Assembly: GCA_024280895.1 (NCBI GenBank)
Contig: JAJRPI010000023.1
Span: 1-36,337 of the forward strand
Source of the DNA: Alphaproteobacteria bacterium
GTDB taxonomy: Bacteria; Pseudomonadota; Alphaproteobacteria; Rhizobiales; JAKIUO01
Reading direction: 5' to 3'
DNA: 36,337 bases
Part shown: one piece after another, positions 7,818 through 16,889 of the stretch
How positions within the stretch are numbered: the first letter of the stretch is position 1
Layout: each line of letters starts with the position of its first letter
Notes under the pieces: generated by a model
Database searches by the model: none
Told to the model about the DNA's origin: nothing
Seen by the model: the letters and a program-made list of their open reading frames with translations, nothing else
Translations under genes and position numbers: made by a program

Positions 7818-9329
7818 TTAGAGGCGACCAAAGAAGTCGACGACCTCAAGGCCTTGATGTTCGTTGAGGGTATGAAAACCGCGCAATTTATCTTTGGTAT
7901 CTGGCGCAAAGCGATCCATAACTGTCTGTTCGAAGCGCTCTGGATCGAGCTGATCGACCCGGCACACAGACAGCCCACCGCCATAAATAGAGCTGCAATC
8001 CTGGGCTGGCCGCCACAGAGCCCCGTCTTGTATATACATAGCTCCTGCCGGTCTGGCAGCTCTTGCATCAAGGCATACTGGATTGGCCTGATGCGCATGC
8101 CATTTGCCAAATAGATCGTCCGTATAAAACAGCCCCAGCGCATCCCATTGCGAACTTTGCCACTCGCTGATTGCAGCAAATAGCCACCAATGATCGTGGC
8201 GGCGAACCAGGGTCACATCATCGGCGGTGACATCTTCGATCAAGGTTTTCTCAAATACCCATTTATCGGGAAACCGAGCCGCGCGATAAAGCTCAACCGC
8301 TTGGTTCGCCGAGGTTTCGGGGATCATCCAGAATTGCCCGTCATGTTCGAATATGAACGGATATGACAGGTGATATGGACGTGACAACACCATTTTTGGA
8401 GCGCTGGCATTGCCCTTCTTATCAATTGTAAAATGAGAAATAATGCCCTTTTGGGTATCGAAGGGAAACTCTTCAACAAACACATGATAGAGATCTTGAT
8501 GAAAGATCACGAACGGATCAGCATAAAAGCGCTGCCCGTCATCCAGCAACCTTGTATAGTCTCCAAGGCACAAATCAGTCGTCTCGCGCAAAGGTTGGCC
8601 GTTCGTGAAACGCCAACCAACTCCCCACCTGATGGCATTACCTTGTTCCTTGCGCACCAGCGCATTCAACCGATTGGTCACTTTGTGGCCAAGAGTGCCA
8701 AGCCAAAACCGCTCGGCTTTCATGGGAAGAAACTGATGCTTTCGATCCGCACGCGTCCCGGGCAATATTTCTGATGAAGCCGTCGCAATATTTTCGGTTA
8801 TCTCTTGTACTGATTTTCGCAATAACCCGGCCATGCGCGAAAACACATTATTCAAGCCTTGGGTGATCATTTGCGGTTGTTCAATCGCACAAAGTCCAAA
8901 CCGGCGAGGCTCAGGCAGGGCACTATCATCAAGGGACAGATTTGGTGCATGCCCATCCAGCAAAGTCTCGATCAATTCATCGGCCCCAACCATGCCATCA
9001 TAAAGCGGGCGAAAACGCCGTGCGCGAAATGAGGACAATCTGGTCTCACCGGCAAGATCAATCAGCAGATCATACCCGCTTCGAGCGGGCTGAGCGATGA
9101 TCGCCACATTGTCAAATTGCTCGATGTCAATGAGATCGCTGGCATTGTCGCCGCCCCTGCGATAGAGCAGCCGCTCAAGCTGTAGCAACAGGCGCAACTT
9201 GCCAGGTAGGGCATGCGCTTGACCATTGAGACAAAGATCTACCTGATGGCCGCTCAATACCAATGCCTCGACAAGCCATTTATGCCATCGCCAGATCATC
9301 GCTGGATCAACGAACACGCCAATGCGCAT
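7818..9329 (-). CDS. GINT1_N-like beta-propeller protein with formyltransferase-like N terminus
   Basis: The frame can be extended to a TTG at 9392. The ATG at 9329 (503 residues, MRIGVFVDPAMIWRWHKWLV) is the better start. Residues 1-110 look like an alpha/beta domain of the kind seen at the N terminus of formyltransferase-like proteins. Residues 232-503 form a repeated beta pattern with motifs FYADPFVI, VEEF, GxISHF, PYHLSYPFIFEHDGQFWMIP, ELYRA, DDVTL and WWLFAA. I recognise this from proteins annotated as glucosamine inositolphosphorylceramide transferase family, a five-bladed propeller related to GH43. In bacteria these genes usually lie among surface glycan genes, and a role in glycan or lipid modification is inferred. 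The enzyme activity is unproven, because the plant transferase domain (GT64) is absent. It converges with the SulP gene and diverges from a secreted DUF302 gene. Confidence 0.68.
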   Translation of the reverse strand: MRIGVFVDPAMIWRWHKWLVEALVLSGHQVDLCLNGQAHALPGKLRLLLQLERLLYRRGGDNASDLIDIEQFDNVAIIAQPARSGYDLLIDLAGETRLSSFRARRFRPLYDGMVGADELIETLLDGHAPNLSLDDSALPEPRRFGLCAIEQPQMITQGLNNVFSRMAGLLRKSVQEITENIATASSEILPGTRADRKHQFLPMKAERFWLGTLGHKVTNRLNALVRKEQGNAIRWGVGWRFTNGQPLRETTDLCLGDYTRLLDDGQRFYADPFVIFHQDLYHVFVEEFPFDTQKGIISHFTIDKKGNASAPKMVLSRPYHLSYPFIFEHDGQFWMIPETSANQAVELYRAARFPDKWVFEKTLIEDVTADDVTLVRRHDHWWLFAAISEWQSSQWDALGLFYTDDLFGKWHAHQANPVCLDARAARPAGAMYIQDGALWRPAQDCSSIYGGGLSVCRVDQLDPERFEQTVMDRFAPDTKDKLRGFHTLNEHQGLEVVDFFGRL

Positions 9330-9650
9330 CAATCCATTGGTTTCACTATCCGCATTGGTCAAAACATTTCTCCCACGCACCAGCCAATGCAAGGTAACTT
9401 AGCGTGCACATGCCTATCCGATTATACCACGCCATGAGATCATAGGTGCTCAACCTATATATCAGCAAGTTTTGACTAATTTGCACGCAAATGGCACGTA
9501 AATACCCTTGATCTTGTTTCTGGCTTAACGAATGGCTAAACCGTGTACCAGAACATCACGAAAATTTGTTTAATCAGGACAAGACGCGCTCACATAGCCC
9601 TTGTAAGATGGGGAACTGTGTTGATTTTAGCTGCGATTAAGGAACAAAAA
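9330..9650. other. Divergent intergenic region between the propeller protein and DUF302 genes
   Basis: About 320 bases with no supportable gene. TTGACT at 9472-9477 resembles a -35 element for the rightward gene, but no matching -10 is clear. The frame upstream of the DUF302 ATG (from 9543) is open but is not a plausible protein extension, because it would bury the signal peptide. Confidence 0.35.
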
Positions 9651-10169
9651 ATGCGCACTTCATTAATTTTCTCGACCACAATCTGCCTGTCACTGGCTTT
9701 TATCGCTATGTTGGCCCGCCCCTCTATGGCAGCCGACCATCTCGTCATCAAGCAAAGCAATTATAGCGTTACAGAGACCCTTGATCGCCTCACCAAAATA
9801 TTAAAATCAAAAGGCATTACGATCTTTGCTCGTGTTAATCATGCAGCCGGCGCCAAAAAGGTCGGCATGGCACTGCGGCCAACCCAGGTGCTGATCTTTG
9901 GTAATCCTAAAATGGGGACGCCGTTGATGCTGGCCGACCAACGCATCGGCCTGGCCCTGCCCCTCAAAGCCCTTGCTTATGAAGACAAGGACAAAAAAGT
10001 CTGGCTGTCCTACCGCAAAGCGAACGACCTCAAGCAGGCTTACAATATTTCTGCACGCGACAAGGTGTTTGGCAAAATGAAAGGCGCACTTGGCAAACTG
10101 ACCGATAAAGCCGTCGCCAAGGCCGCTAGAAAGGCCATGAGCAAACCCGCTCCACGGGGATCCAATTAG
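9651..10169 (+). CDS. Secreted DUF302 protein
   Basis: The ATG at 9651 has AAGGA eight bases upstream and starts a classic signal peptide (hydrophobic core about residues 6-22, cut near SMAADH). The longer frame from 9543 would put 36 odd residues before it. The mature part has the DUF302 pattern: a short N-terminal strand with VIKQSNYSVTETLDRL, the KSKGITIFARVNHAAGA turn, PTQVLIFGNPKMGTPLM, and PLKALAYEDKDKKVWLSYR near the end. The C terminus is rich in Lys and Ala. DUF302 proteins are small alpha/beta domains of unknown biochemical role, often periplasmic. The stop overlaps the cheR stop by four bases in a tail-to-tail arrangement. A second DUF302-like protein is encoded at 18686-19165. Confidence 0.88.
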   Translation: MRTSLIFSTTICLSLAFIAMLARPSMAADHLVIKQSNYSVTETLDRLTKILKSKGITIFARVNHAAGAKKVGMALRPTQVLIFGNPKMGTPLMLADQRIGLALPLKALAYEDKDKKVWLSYRKANDLKQAYNISARDKVFGKMKGALGKLTDKAVAKAARKAMSKPAPRGSN

Positions 10170-11074
10170 GACGCTTTGAGCCCCTTGGAATACAAAGCTG
10201 TCGGTGCGATCCCTTTATTCGCGCCGACAAAACGCGCGGGCGTGCCAGTAGCAGCGGCCTTTTGGGCACGGCGCTGATAAAGTCCGCGCGTACCAGTGAC
10301 CATTTCGAACTCATCACTGAGGCCAATAATCGTCTCGGCAGCACCCAGCACAAGATAGCCGTCAGGGGACATTTGCTTGGCCATGCGGTTCAAAATCTCA
10401 GATTTTGTTTCACGATCAAAATAGATCAATACATTGCGACAAAATACGATGTCGAAAGTTCCAAGGGAACGATAGTCTTTGAGCAGATTGAAATGTCTAA
10501 AACTGACCATTGATTTAACCGCTGGCTCGACCACCCACTCGGCACCATCTTGCTTGAAATATTTCATCAACATGGCAGTTGGCATACCGCGCTGAACCTC
10601 AAACTGGCTATATTTACCAGCGGTCGCCTTGGCAAGCGCTTCGCTCGATAGATCCGTGCCGAGAATCTCGACTTTCCATCCAGGTATTTTGTTTTTTTGC
10701 TCCAGCAGTTCGATCGCCAGAGAATAACCTTCCTGGCCGGTCGAAGCGGCAGCACTCCAGATGCGCAGGCGCCGGGTATTGGCACGCTCTTTCAACATAT
10801 GAGGCAGCATGACCTTGCGGAAATTATCAAACGGCGTCATATCGCGAAAGAAAAACGACTCATTGATCGTCATGGCTTCGGTAATGCGTGTCGCCAGCCT
10901 TTGCGATCCGGGTCGCTGTAAAGCAACAACCATCTGGGCCAGATCCTCAAAGCCAAATTCACTGGCCACGGGATTGAGCCGACTATCGAGCAGATAGCGC
11001 TTGTCTTCACCAAGCACCAGCCCCGATTGCTCTTTGAGTAAATTACGAAGGAAATTAAATTGTTCTGACGTCAT
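10166..11074 (-). CDS. cheR: Chemotaxis protein methyltransferase CheR
   Basis: CheR methylates glutamates of chemoreceptors with S-adenosylmethionine, the slow adaptation arm opposed by CheB. The frame extends to a GTG at 11119, but the ATG at 11074 (302 residues, MTSEQFNFLRNLL) has GTGAGGA just upstream and fits the family length. The N-terminal helical domain (1-70) is followed by the AdoMet fold: RITEAMTINESFFFRD, RIWSAAASTGQEGYSLA, ILGTDLSSEAL, and CRNVLIYFD near residue 215. All key motifs are present. A C-terminal tail of about 40 residues has no recognised domain. It is the last gene of the che operon and starts 7 bases after the cheB stop, so the two are probably translated together. 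No receptor gene is in the window. Confidence 0.96.
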   Translation of the reverse strand: MTSEQFNFLRNLLKEQSGLVLGEDKRYLLDSRLNPVASEFGFEDLAQMVVALQRPGSQRLATRITEAMTINESFFFRDMTPFDNFRKVMLPHMLKERANTRRLRIWSAAASTGQEGYSLAIELLEQKNKIPGWKVEILGTDLSSEALAKATAGKYSQFEVQRGMPTAMLMKYFKQDGAEWVVEPAVKSMVSFRHFNLLKDYRSLGTFDIVFCRNVLIYFDRETKSEILNRMAKQMSPDGYLVLGAAETIIGLSDEFEMVTGTRGLYQRRAQKAAATGTPARFVGANKGIAPTALYSKGLKAS

Positions 11075-11081
11075 GATGTCC

Positions 11082-12233
11082 TCACCTGAGCAATGAATTA
11101 ATTTTGGGACCGATTTCACCTAACGGTAAAATAGCACTACAGATTCCAGCAGCTGCAGCAGCGCCAGGCATCCCCCATACAACACTGGTTTCTTCGTCCT
11201 GCGCGATCACTGCGCCACCAGCAGCTGCAATCGCCTTACCACCAATGGCGCCATCAGACCCCATGCCGGTTAAAATGGTTGCCAAAAGGCCGCTACGATA
11301 GATTTGCGCGGCAGTCTCGAACATCGGATCAACAGCCGGTCGGCAAAAATTGATTTCGGGACCTTGGTCCAGCGCAATCGAAGCCCCGTTTGCAGCCGGC
11401 TTCAAGCGCATGTGATAGCCTCCTGGCGCCACATAAATATGCCCCGGTACCAACAGCTCGCGATGCTCTGCTTCCTTGCTTGGTCGGCGCGACGCATCTC
11501 CCAGATGCTTGGCCAGAATAGCCGTAAAGGTCGCTGGCATATGCTGGGTCACAAGAACGGGTACATTGCCAATTTTGGGGCCAATAGCCGTAAATAGTTT
11601 AGCCAGTGCTTGTGGACCGCCCGTGGAACTGCCCACAACCAGAATGCGCGGTGCTATCGCAGAAAACGGGCGCAACTTTGGCTTATCTGTTGCTTTTACG
11701 GCTGCCGCTTTGGAAGCGATGCCAGTTTGTACACTGGTCGGCGATCCAATGCGAGGCGCTGGCGCTCTACGCGCACCGCCTAAAGATCTGATCCTCGCAA
11801 TAAGGTCTGTGCGAAAACTGGCTGAGGTGGTGATGCCGGAATTACTATCGGGTTTGGGAATATAATCCGTTGCCCCCAGCGACAAGGCCTTCATGCTGAT
11901 TTCAGCATTACGCTGTGTCAAAGTCGAAGCCATCACAATCTTGACACCAGGCTTGCCCCGCAATAGCTGCGGCAAAGCCTCAAGACCGTCCATCACCGGC
12001 ATTTCTACATCAAGAATAATAATGTCGGGCCGGCTGGAGCCAACATCTTCAACTGCTTTTAACCCATTTGCATGGCGTGCGACAATTTCCATACCACTCT
12101 CATCGCCAACCCAGCGTGAAACCAGTCCACGCACCACCGCACTATCATCGACAACCATAACCTTGATGGCATGGGCCGAAGAAACCGGCATATTCTTGTT
12201 ATTCAGCGAAGGGGTATTAACTGCCAATCCCAT
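11082..12233 (-). CDS. cheB: Chemotaxis response regulator protein-glutamate methylesterase CheB
   Basis: CheB removes methyl groups from receptors when phosphorylated by CheA. At 383 residues, it has a receiver domain at about 23-140 (DD at 29-30, phospho-acceptor Asp75 in LDVEMPVMDG, Thr in STLTQRN, Lys in IPKPD). An Ala/Pro linker follows, then the methylesterase domain from about 195 with the catalytic Ser in SSTGGPQAL, His in TQHMP and Asp in TGMGSDG. The ATG at 12233 has AGGT upstream. An internal ATG 14 codons later is an alternative. It lies 33 bases after cheY and 7 before cheR. Confidence 0.97.
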   Translation of the reverse strand: MGLAVNTPSLNNKNMPVSSAHAIKVMVVDDSAVVRGLVSRWVGDESGMEIVARHANGLKAVEDVGSSRPDIIILDVEMPVMDGLEALPQLLRGKPGVKIVMASTLTQRNAEISMKALSLGATDYIPKPDSNSGITTSASFRTDLIARIRSLGGARRAPAPRIGSPTSVQTGIASKAAAVKATDKPKLRPFSAIAPRILVVGSSTGGPQALAKLFTAIGPKIGNVPVLVTQHMPATFTAILAKHLGDASRRPSKEAEHRELLVPGHIYVAPGGYHMRLKPAANGASIALDQGPEINFCRPAVDPMFETAAQIYRSGLLATILTGMGSDGAIGGKAIAAAGGAVIAQDEETSVVWGMPGAAAAAGICSAILPLGEIGPKINSLLR

Positions 12234-12266
12234 TGGATCATTACCTGTCTCTATAAAAAGTTGCGC

Positions 12267-12635
12267 CTAATCAATAAGGCCGACCTGCAGGAACTTGGTT
12301 TCCAGAATGGATTTGTCAAAGGGCTTCATGACGAATTCATCCGCACCAGCTTTCATGGCAATGGAAATATGCTTGCTGTCGTTTTCGGTCGTGCAAAAAA
12401 TGACTTTTGGACGGTCACCATTTTTTTCCTGACGCAAAGCTTTAATGAAAGCAATGCCATCCATTTGGGGCATATTCCAATCAAGTAGAACCGCATCTGG
12501 CATCTGTTCGCGGCATTTGGCCAGCGCGACACTGCCATCTGCGGCCTCGTCGGTTTCAAACTTAAAACTCTCCACGATATATTTCGCTACCTTGCGAATA
12601 ACGGCGCTATCATCAACGATCAGACAATATGGCAT
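12267..12635 (-). CDS. cheY: CheY-like single-domain response regulator
   Basis: This is a 122-residue receiver domain with no output domain. It has the acidic pair at 8-9 (VDDSAVIRK), the phospho-acceptor Asp52 in LLDWNMPQMDG, Thr82 (CTTEND) and Lys104 (FVMKPFD). GGTGGAG precedes the ATG at 12635 at ideal spacing. In the che cluster it should carry the output signal from CheA, to a flagellar switch or another target. The sequence cannot distinguish a motor-binding CheY from a phosphate-sink CheY. Confidence 0.94.
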   Translation of the reverse strand: MPYCLIVDDSAVIRKVAKYIVESFKFETDEAADGSVALAKCREQMPDAVLLDWNMPQMDGIAFIKALRQEKNGDRPKVIFCTTENDSKHISIAMKAGADEFVMKPFDKSILETKFLQVGLID

Positions 12636-12744
12636 ATTTTTTTCTCCACCTTACGAGAACCGATCAAGGGGCCAGCTCATTTTCAGCCCGCCCTTGAGGC
12701 TCCTCATGTTTCCAATTTGTCGTAGACAGCCGGGAAAAACGCCC

Positions 12745-13221
12745 TCAAGCAGCGACTTCACGGTCTCCAAGTTCGAGCACCCGGTCAACATCAAGAAGAA
12801 CCAGCAGCTGGTCATCCAGCATGAATATGCTTTGTGCGACACTTTTCCAGCGTGGATCAAGATTGACCGGATTGGCATCAAAGTCATTGATTGGCAGATG
12901 CAGAACATCCCCAATGCGGTCGATCACCAGTCCAAAGCTCTCACGATCCATTTCGATGCCAACCGCCATGGCTGGTTCATCATCCTCACGGGGCGGCAGA
13001 CCAAGGCGTTCTCGCATATCGATCGCCGTGATTATTCGTCCGCGCAGATTGAGAACACCAGCAATCTCAGGGATCGCCAAGGGCACTTCCGTCATATCTT
13101 TCAACATAAAGACATCTTGAACCCGGCTGATGGGAAGACCAAATAGTTGCCCGGCGATCATCACCGTCACAAACTCTTCCATCGGACCAGTATTCTCATT
13201 TCTTACTTGTGGTTCACTCAT
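12745..13221 (-). CDS. cheW: Chemotaxis coupling protein CheW
   Basis: This 158-residue SH3-like adaptor links receptors to CheA. Recognisable segments are the start EEFVTVMIAGQLFGLPIS, the VQDVFML core, the conserved IPEIAGVLNLRGRIITAIDMR and the end DQLLVLLDVDRVL. Its ATG overlaps the cheA stop (ATGA, 13218-13221), which implies translational coupling and matched amounts of the two proteins. A gap of about 109 bases separates it from cheY. Confidence 0.96.
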   Translation of the reverse strand: MSEPQVRNENTGPMEEFVTVMIAGQLFGLPISRVQDVFMLKDMTEVPLAIPEIAGVLNLRGRIITAIDMRERLGLPPREDDEPAMAVGIEMDRESFGLVIDRIGDVLHLPINDFDANPVNLDPRWKSVAQSIFMLDDQLLVLLDVDRVLELGDREVAA

Positions 13222-16055
13222 GAGGCTTCCTCCATACCAACTCTCACTTCACGAAGGGTCTCGACGAGCCCTTCCCGATCAAACTTGCCGACATATTCAT
13301 GAAAACCGGCTTCTTTAGATTGCGCGATGATTTCAGGCTCCGCATGAGATGACAGGGCAATGATCGGCGTGTCTCCCCAGTCAGGATCAAATTTGAGTTT
13401 CTCAGCAAATTCGATGCCGGTCATACCAGGCATCTCGATATCAGAAACAATGAGATCAAAAACGATCCCGCGCTCTTTAAGCGCCAGCGCTTCACTACCG
13501 CTTGCCGCCAGCGTGACATGATATCCGGCTGATCCCAGCAATGGTGCCAGCATATTGCGGAAAAATGAGCTATCATCGACGAGCAGCAGATTGAGGTTCT
13601 TTTGCATATTAACCGCCCCTTTGCGATCTTGGCGGATCAGCCAGTCATCAAAGGCCATCGGCAGATAATGCGCGATATCGATCAACTCGGTGGCTCTCTC
13701 CCGAATAACAGCAGAGCCTAGAACCCCCGCAACCTCGGGCTGAATTTCAATCACCAGACGATCTTCAACGATATCGACGATTTCATCCACCACAAGCCCC
13801 ATAGAGCGATCTTCATCGGTAAAGACCAGAATAGGCTGTCTCGTTTTGTCAGACATTTTTTCTGGATCATAGCCATCGATATAAACCAAAGGCATCAACT
13901 TGCCGCGATATTGCACCAGTTTGCGCCCATTGGAATGCTCAATTTTTGTAACATCAATCTCTTCCAGGCGCGTGACAAGAGAAAGAGGCACGGCTTTAAG
14001 TTCTTTGGAACCAGCTGTGAACACCAGCAATGTTGTGAGATCAGGTCGATCATTGCTGGCACTATCGGCTTCTTGCGCAGCAACGGCAGCCTGCACTCCG
14101 GCATCGGCCGCAACATTTTGAGCAATGCCATTAGGATCAATGATCATGATCACACTACCGTCCCCAAGGATGGTATTGCCCGAGAACATGGTGATGTCAC
14201 GGAGCATGTTTGACATGGGTTTGACGACAATTTCTTCCGTGTGGAAAACGCTGTCGACAACCACTCCAAAGATCTGCGATCCGACCTGAGTGACGATCAC
14301 AAATTCCTTGTCTGCCGCACGCTCATCTTCTTCTCTCGAGCGCTCGAGATTGAGCTGTTTGTTGAGATAAATCAACGGCAGTAGCTTATTGCGCAATCGT
14401 AATACCGGTGTATCGTTGATCATTTCGATCGTGTGCCCGGCTTCCCCATGCGTGCGCACCAATTCAATGACTGAGAGCTGGGGAATGGCAAAGCGCTGAC
14501 CGCTGACTTCGATAATAAGCGCCGACACAATCGCCAGTGTCAGCGGGATTTTAATGATAAAACTCGTTCCCTTGCCAACGACAGATGTCATATCAATCGT
14601 GCCGCCAATCAGCTCGATATTGGTCCGGACAACATCCATACCCACACCACGACCAGAAACAGCTGTTACCTCTTTGGCCATCGAGAAACCGGGGTGGAAG
14701 ATAAATTTCTGGATCTGACCTTCAGACATGCGGTCCAGCTCATCCTGGCTGGCCAGTTCGCGTTCCAATATTTTTGATTTAAGTTTTTCAGCATCAATAC
14801 CGCGCCCATCATCGACAATCTTGATGATAATCTGGCCACCTTCATGATAGGCTGACAAGGTGATATTGCCTATTTCGGGCTTGCCGAGCATGACGCGATC
14901 AGAATTGGCTTCAAGACCATGATCGGCCGAATTCCGCACCATATGCGTGAGCGGGTCTTTGATCAATTCGAGGATCTGGCGATCAAGCTCTGTTTCGGCA
15001 CCAACCATTTCCAGATCAATTTTCTTGTCGAGAGACAGCGAAAGGTCGCGCACGATCCTTGGCAATTTCTGCCAGGCATTGCCAATTGGCTGCATGCGCG
15101 TTTTCATGACGCCCTCTTGCAGCTCGGCAGTGACATTCGACAATCGCTGCAATGGCCCCTTGAACTCGCTGTCATCGTGCTGGCGCACCATTTCCAGAAG
15201 CTGATTGCGGGTCAATACAAGCTCGGAAACCATCGTCATCAATTGCTCAAGCGTTTCAACACTGACGCGGATTGTCTGATTTTTAACAGCACCCTTGGGA
15301 GCTGCTTCTGTGCGGCGCTCTTTTGTACGCCTGTCGGCGACTGAGCGTTTTTCCTCAGCAGGCTTTTCTGCAACCGGAGCAGGTGCAACTGTAGCGACCT
15401 CAACAGGAGCGGCTTCGACAGCCACGGCAACGGGCTCTTGCACATCATTGGCAGCGACAAGATCGCCTTCTGGCTGCGGAGCGGCGAAATCATCAGGGCC
15501 CGGCGCCTCGTTAAAAGCACGTTCCAGATCGTCCAGGGAGACTTCCCCAGGTTTCAATTCGCGTTCAACTATATTTAAAGCAGGATCAGCGACCCCCGCC
15601 ATCTCACCACTAGCTACTTCAGCAACCGCTGGCTCCACCGCCTCAAGCACCGCCGGCGCTGGCGCAACGGCTGCAGCCTGATCGCCAAGTGACATTTTAT
15701 CAAGCAGATCAATCAGGTCATCATCGGTGCCGTCAGGCTCTGCTTGTTGTTCTTCCAGGACTTCGAGAATTTCTTTAAGGCGATCAATGGTCTGCAAAAT
15801 CAACGACACACCATCACCTGTAACAGGCGAACCGTCGCGATATTTTCCCATCAAAGTTTCGGCCGCATGAGCCAGAGAACCTAGGCGTGGCAGTCCAAGG
15901 AACCCACATGTTCCCTTGATCGTATGAACCAACCGGAAGATATTCGCCAATATTGCTTCATTATTCGGGTCTTGCTCAAATTTCACAAGTTCGACGTCAA
16001 CGACATCGAGACTTTCCACAGTTTCAGTTAGAAACTCCTGTAGCAGATCGTCCAT
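13218..16055 (-). CDS. cheA: Hybrid chemotaxis kinase CheA with two CheW-like domains and a receiver
   Basis: CheA autophosphorylates and passes phosphate to CheY and CheB. The frame extends to an ATG at 16130. I choose the ATG at 16055 (945 residues, MDDLLQEFLTETVESL), which matches the usual family start and has AAGGGA upstream. The ATG at 16076 is also possible. Order: HPt domain with His44 (RLVHTIKGTCGFL), a long Ala/Val/Pro-rich linker (about 130-270) and no recognisable P2 domain, then the dimerisation segment (TIRVSVETLEQLMTMVSELVL), kinase core (HMVRNSADHGLE, DDGRGID, GRGVGMDVV, GKGTSF), a first CheW-like P5 domain, a second CheW-like domain (about 690-800), and a C-terminal receiver (about 817-940) with Asp872 in SDIEMPGMTG. 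The fused receiver can act as a phosphate sink or internal regulator. A CtrA-like half-site pair lies upstream. Confidence 0.96.
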   Translation of the reverse strand: MDDLLQEFLTETVESLDVVDVELVKFEQDPNNEAILANIFRLVHTIKGTCGFLGLPRLGSLAHAAETLMGKYRDGSPVTGDGVSLILQTIDRLKEILEVLEEQQAEPDGTDDDLIDLLDKMSLGDQAAAVAPAPAVLEAVEPAVAEVASGEMAGVADPALNIVERELKPGEVSLDDLERAFNEAPGPDDFAAPQPEGDLVAANDVQEPVAVAVEAAPVEVATVAPAPVAEKPAEEKRSVADRRTKERRTEAAPKGAVKNQTIRVSVETLEQLMTMVSELVLTRNQLLEMVRQHDDSEFKGPLQRLSNVTAELQEGVMKTRMQPIGNAWQKLPRIVRDLSLSLDKKIDLEMVGAETELDRQILELIKDPLTHMVRNSADHGLEANSDRVMLGKPEIGNITLSAYHEGGQIIIKIVDDGRGIDAEKLKSKILERELASQDELDRMSEGQIQKFIFHPGFSMAKEVTAVSGRGVGMDVVRTNIELIGGTIDMTSVVGKGTSFIIKIPLTLAIVSALIIEVSGQRFAIPQLSVIELVRTHGEAGHTIEMINDTPVLRLRNKLLPLIYLNKQLNLERSREEDERAADKEFVIVTQVGSQIFGVVVDSVFHTEEIVVKPMSNMLRDITMFSGNTILGDGSVIMIIDPNGIAQNVAADAGVQAAVAAQEADSASNDRPDLTTLLVFTAGSKELKAVPLSLVTRLEEIDVTKIEHSNGRKLVQYRGKLMPLVYIDGYDPEKMSDKTRQPILVFTDEDRSMGLVVDEIVDIVEDRLVIEIQPEVAGVLGSAVIRERATELIDIAHYLPMAFDDWLIRQDRKGAVNMQKNLNLLLVDDSSFFRNMLAPLLGSAGYHVTLAASGSEALALKERGIVFDLIVSDIEMPGMTGIEFAEKLKFDPDWGDTPIIALSSHAEPEIIAQSKEAGFHEYVGKFDREGLVETLREVRVGMEEAS

Positions 16056-16145
16056 TTCGCCTGTTCCCTTTTTCATTATTGGCTCACTCCCAACCGGTTT
16101 TATGCCAGTTGAGGAAAGGTTGTGTGCCATAATGGGAAAAGAGTC

Positions 16146-16160
16146 TTAAGATAGGCTAAA
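16146..16160 (-). promoter_or_regulatory. Possible CtrA box upstream of cheA
   Basis: On the cheA strand the sequence reads TTTA, seven bases, TTAA, one mismatch from the CtrA consensus TTAA-N7-TTAA. It lies about 90 bases before the cheA start, in the chpT-cheA gap. This is a single near-match in AT-rich sequence, supported only by the neighbouring chpT. Confidence 0.25.
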
Positions 16161-16218
16161 CTTTATTAACCTTAAACGCCCGATGGTTGCATTGACATGA
16201 TTCACAATCAAATAACCA

Positions 16219-16866
16219 TCAAGAGAAGATCGCGCTCAGCAAAACATCCTCGCCGTCCATGGTAATAGAGATCTTCGCGCCGGTTTCAATCGCCACACGG
16301 CCCGCAAAATAAGGCTGGATCGAGCGCGCATCAACTTCTTCAGCGGGGGAGCAATTAACCAGATCAACAATCCCCGCTGGCACCCGCGCCTTTGGGCCGC
16401 TTGTTTTAATCACAAAAGCGGGGCGACCCTTGTCACCATCTATATTGATCGTGATGGTGCCACCACGAGGCACCGTCCCCATAGCGATAGCCACTAGATT
16501 GAGCAGCAGTTTGACGTGATTTTTGGGCAAGGTGGCGATGGTGCAGTTCCATTCGACCGTGTGCTTGTTGTCACTTTCCACATAATTGCGTGCAACAGCC
16601 TGCGCGTCTTGCAAATCGATTTCAAAACCAGAAGATCCAGCGGCTCCAAAAGCTAACCGCGAAAATTGTAGCTTGGAGGTAATGGTGCTGACGCCGTTAC
16701 GGATCATCGATCGAGCACCTTCGCGCTGCTCTTCATCATCCTCATCTTCATCAAGGACATCCAACCCGAAACCAATTGCCGTCATTGGACCAATGGCGTC
16801 ATGGCAGATTTTACTGGCAACCAGCGCTGCCAGATCAAGATCACTCAACTTCGCAAAATCACCCAT
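16219..16866 (-). CDS. chpT: Histidine phosphotransferase ChpT
   Basis: ChpT relays phosphate from the hybrid kinase CckA to CtrA and CpdR, which control the alphaproteobacterial cell cycle. The protein (215 residues) has the DHp-like helix LAALVASKICHDAIGPMTAI with the phospho-relay His22, an unusually acidic run DEDEDDEE at about 39-46, and a degenerate ATPase-like C-terminal domain without nucleotide motifs, as expected for ChpT. The ATG at 16866 has AGAGGAG a few bases upstream. A longer frame to 16974 would translate through two copies of an intergenic repeat and is rejected. It precedes cheA in the same direction with a gap of about 160 bases. Confidence 0.88.
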   Translation of the reverse strand: MGDFAKLSDLDLAALVASKICHDAIGPMTAIGFGLDVLDEDEDDEEQREGARSMIRNGVSTITSKLQFSRLAFGAAGSSGFEIDLQDAQAVARNYVESDNKHTVEWNCTIATLPKNHVKLLLNLVAIAMGTVPRGGTITINIDGDKGRPAFVIKTSGPKARVPAGIVDLVNCSPAEEVDARSIQPYFAGRVAIETGAKISITMDGEDVLLSAIFS

Positions 16867-16889
16867 GCCTAGCTCCTCTTTTATGCCGC

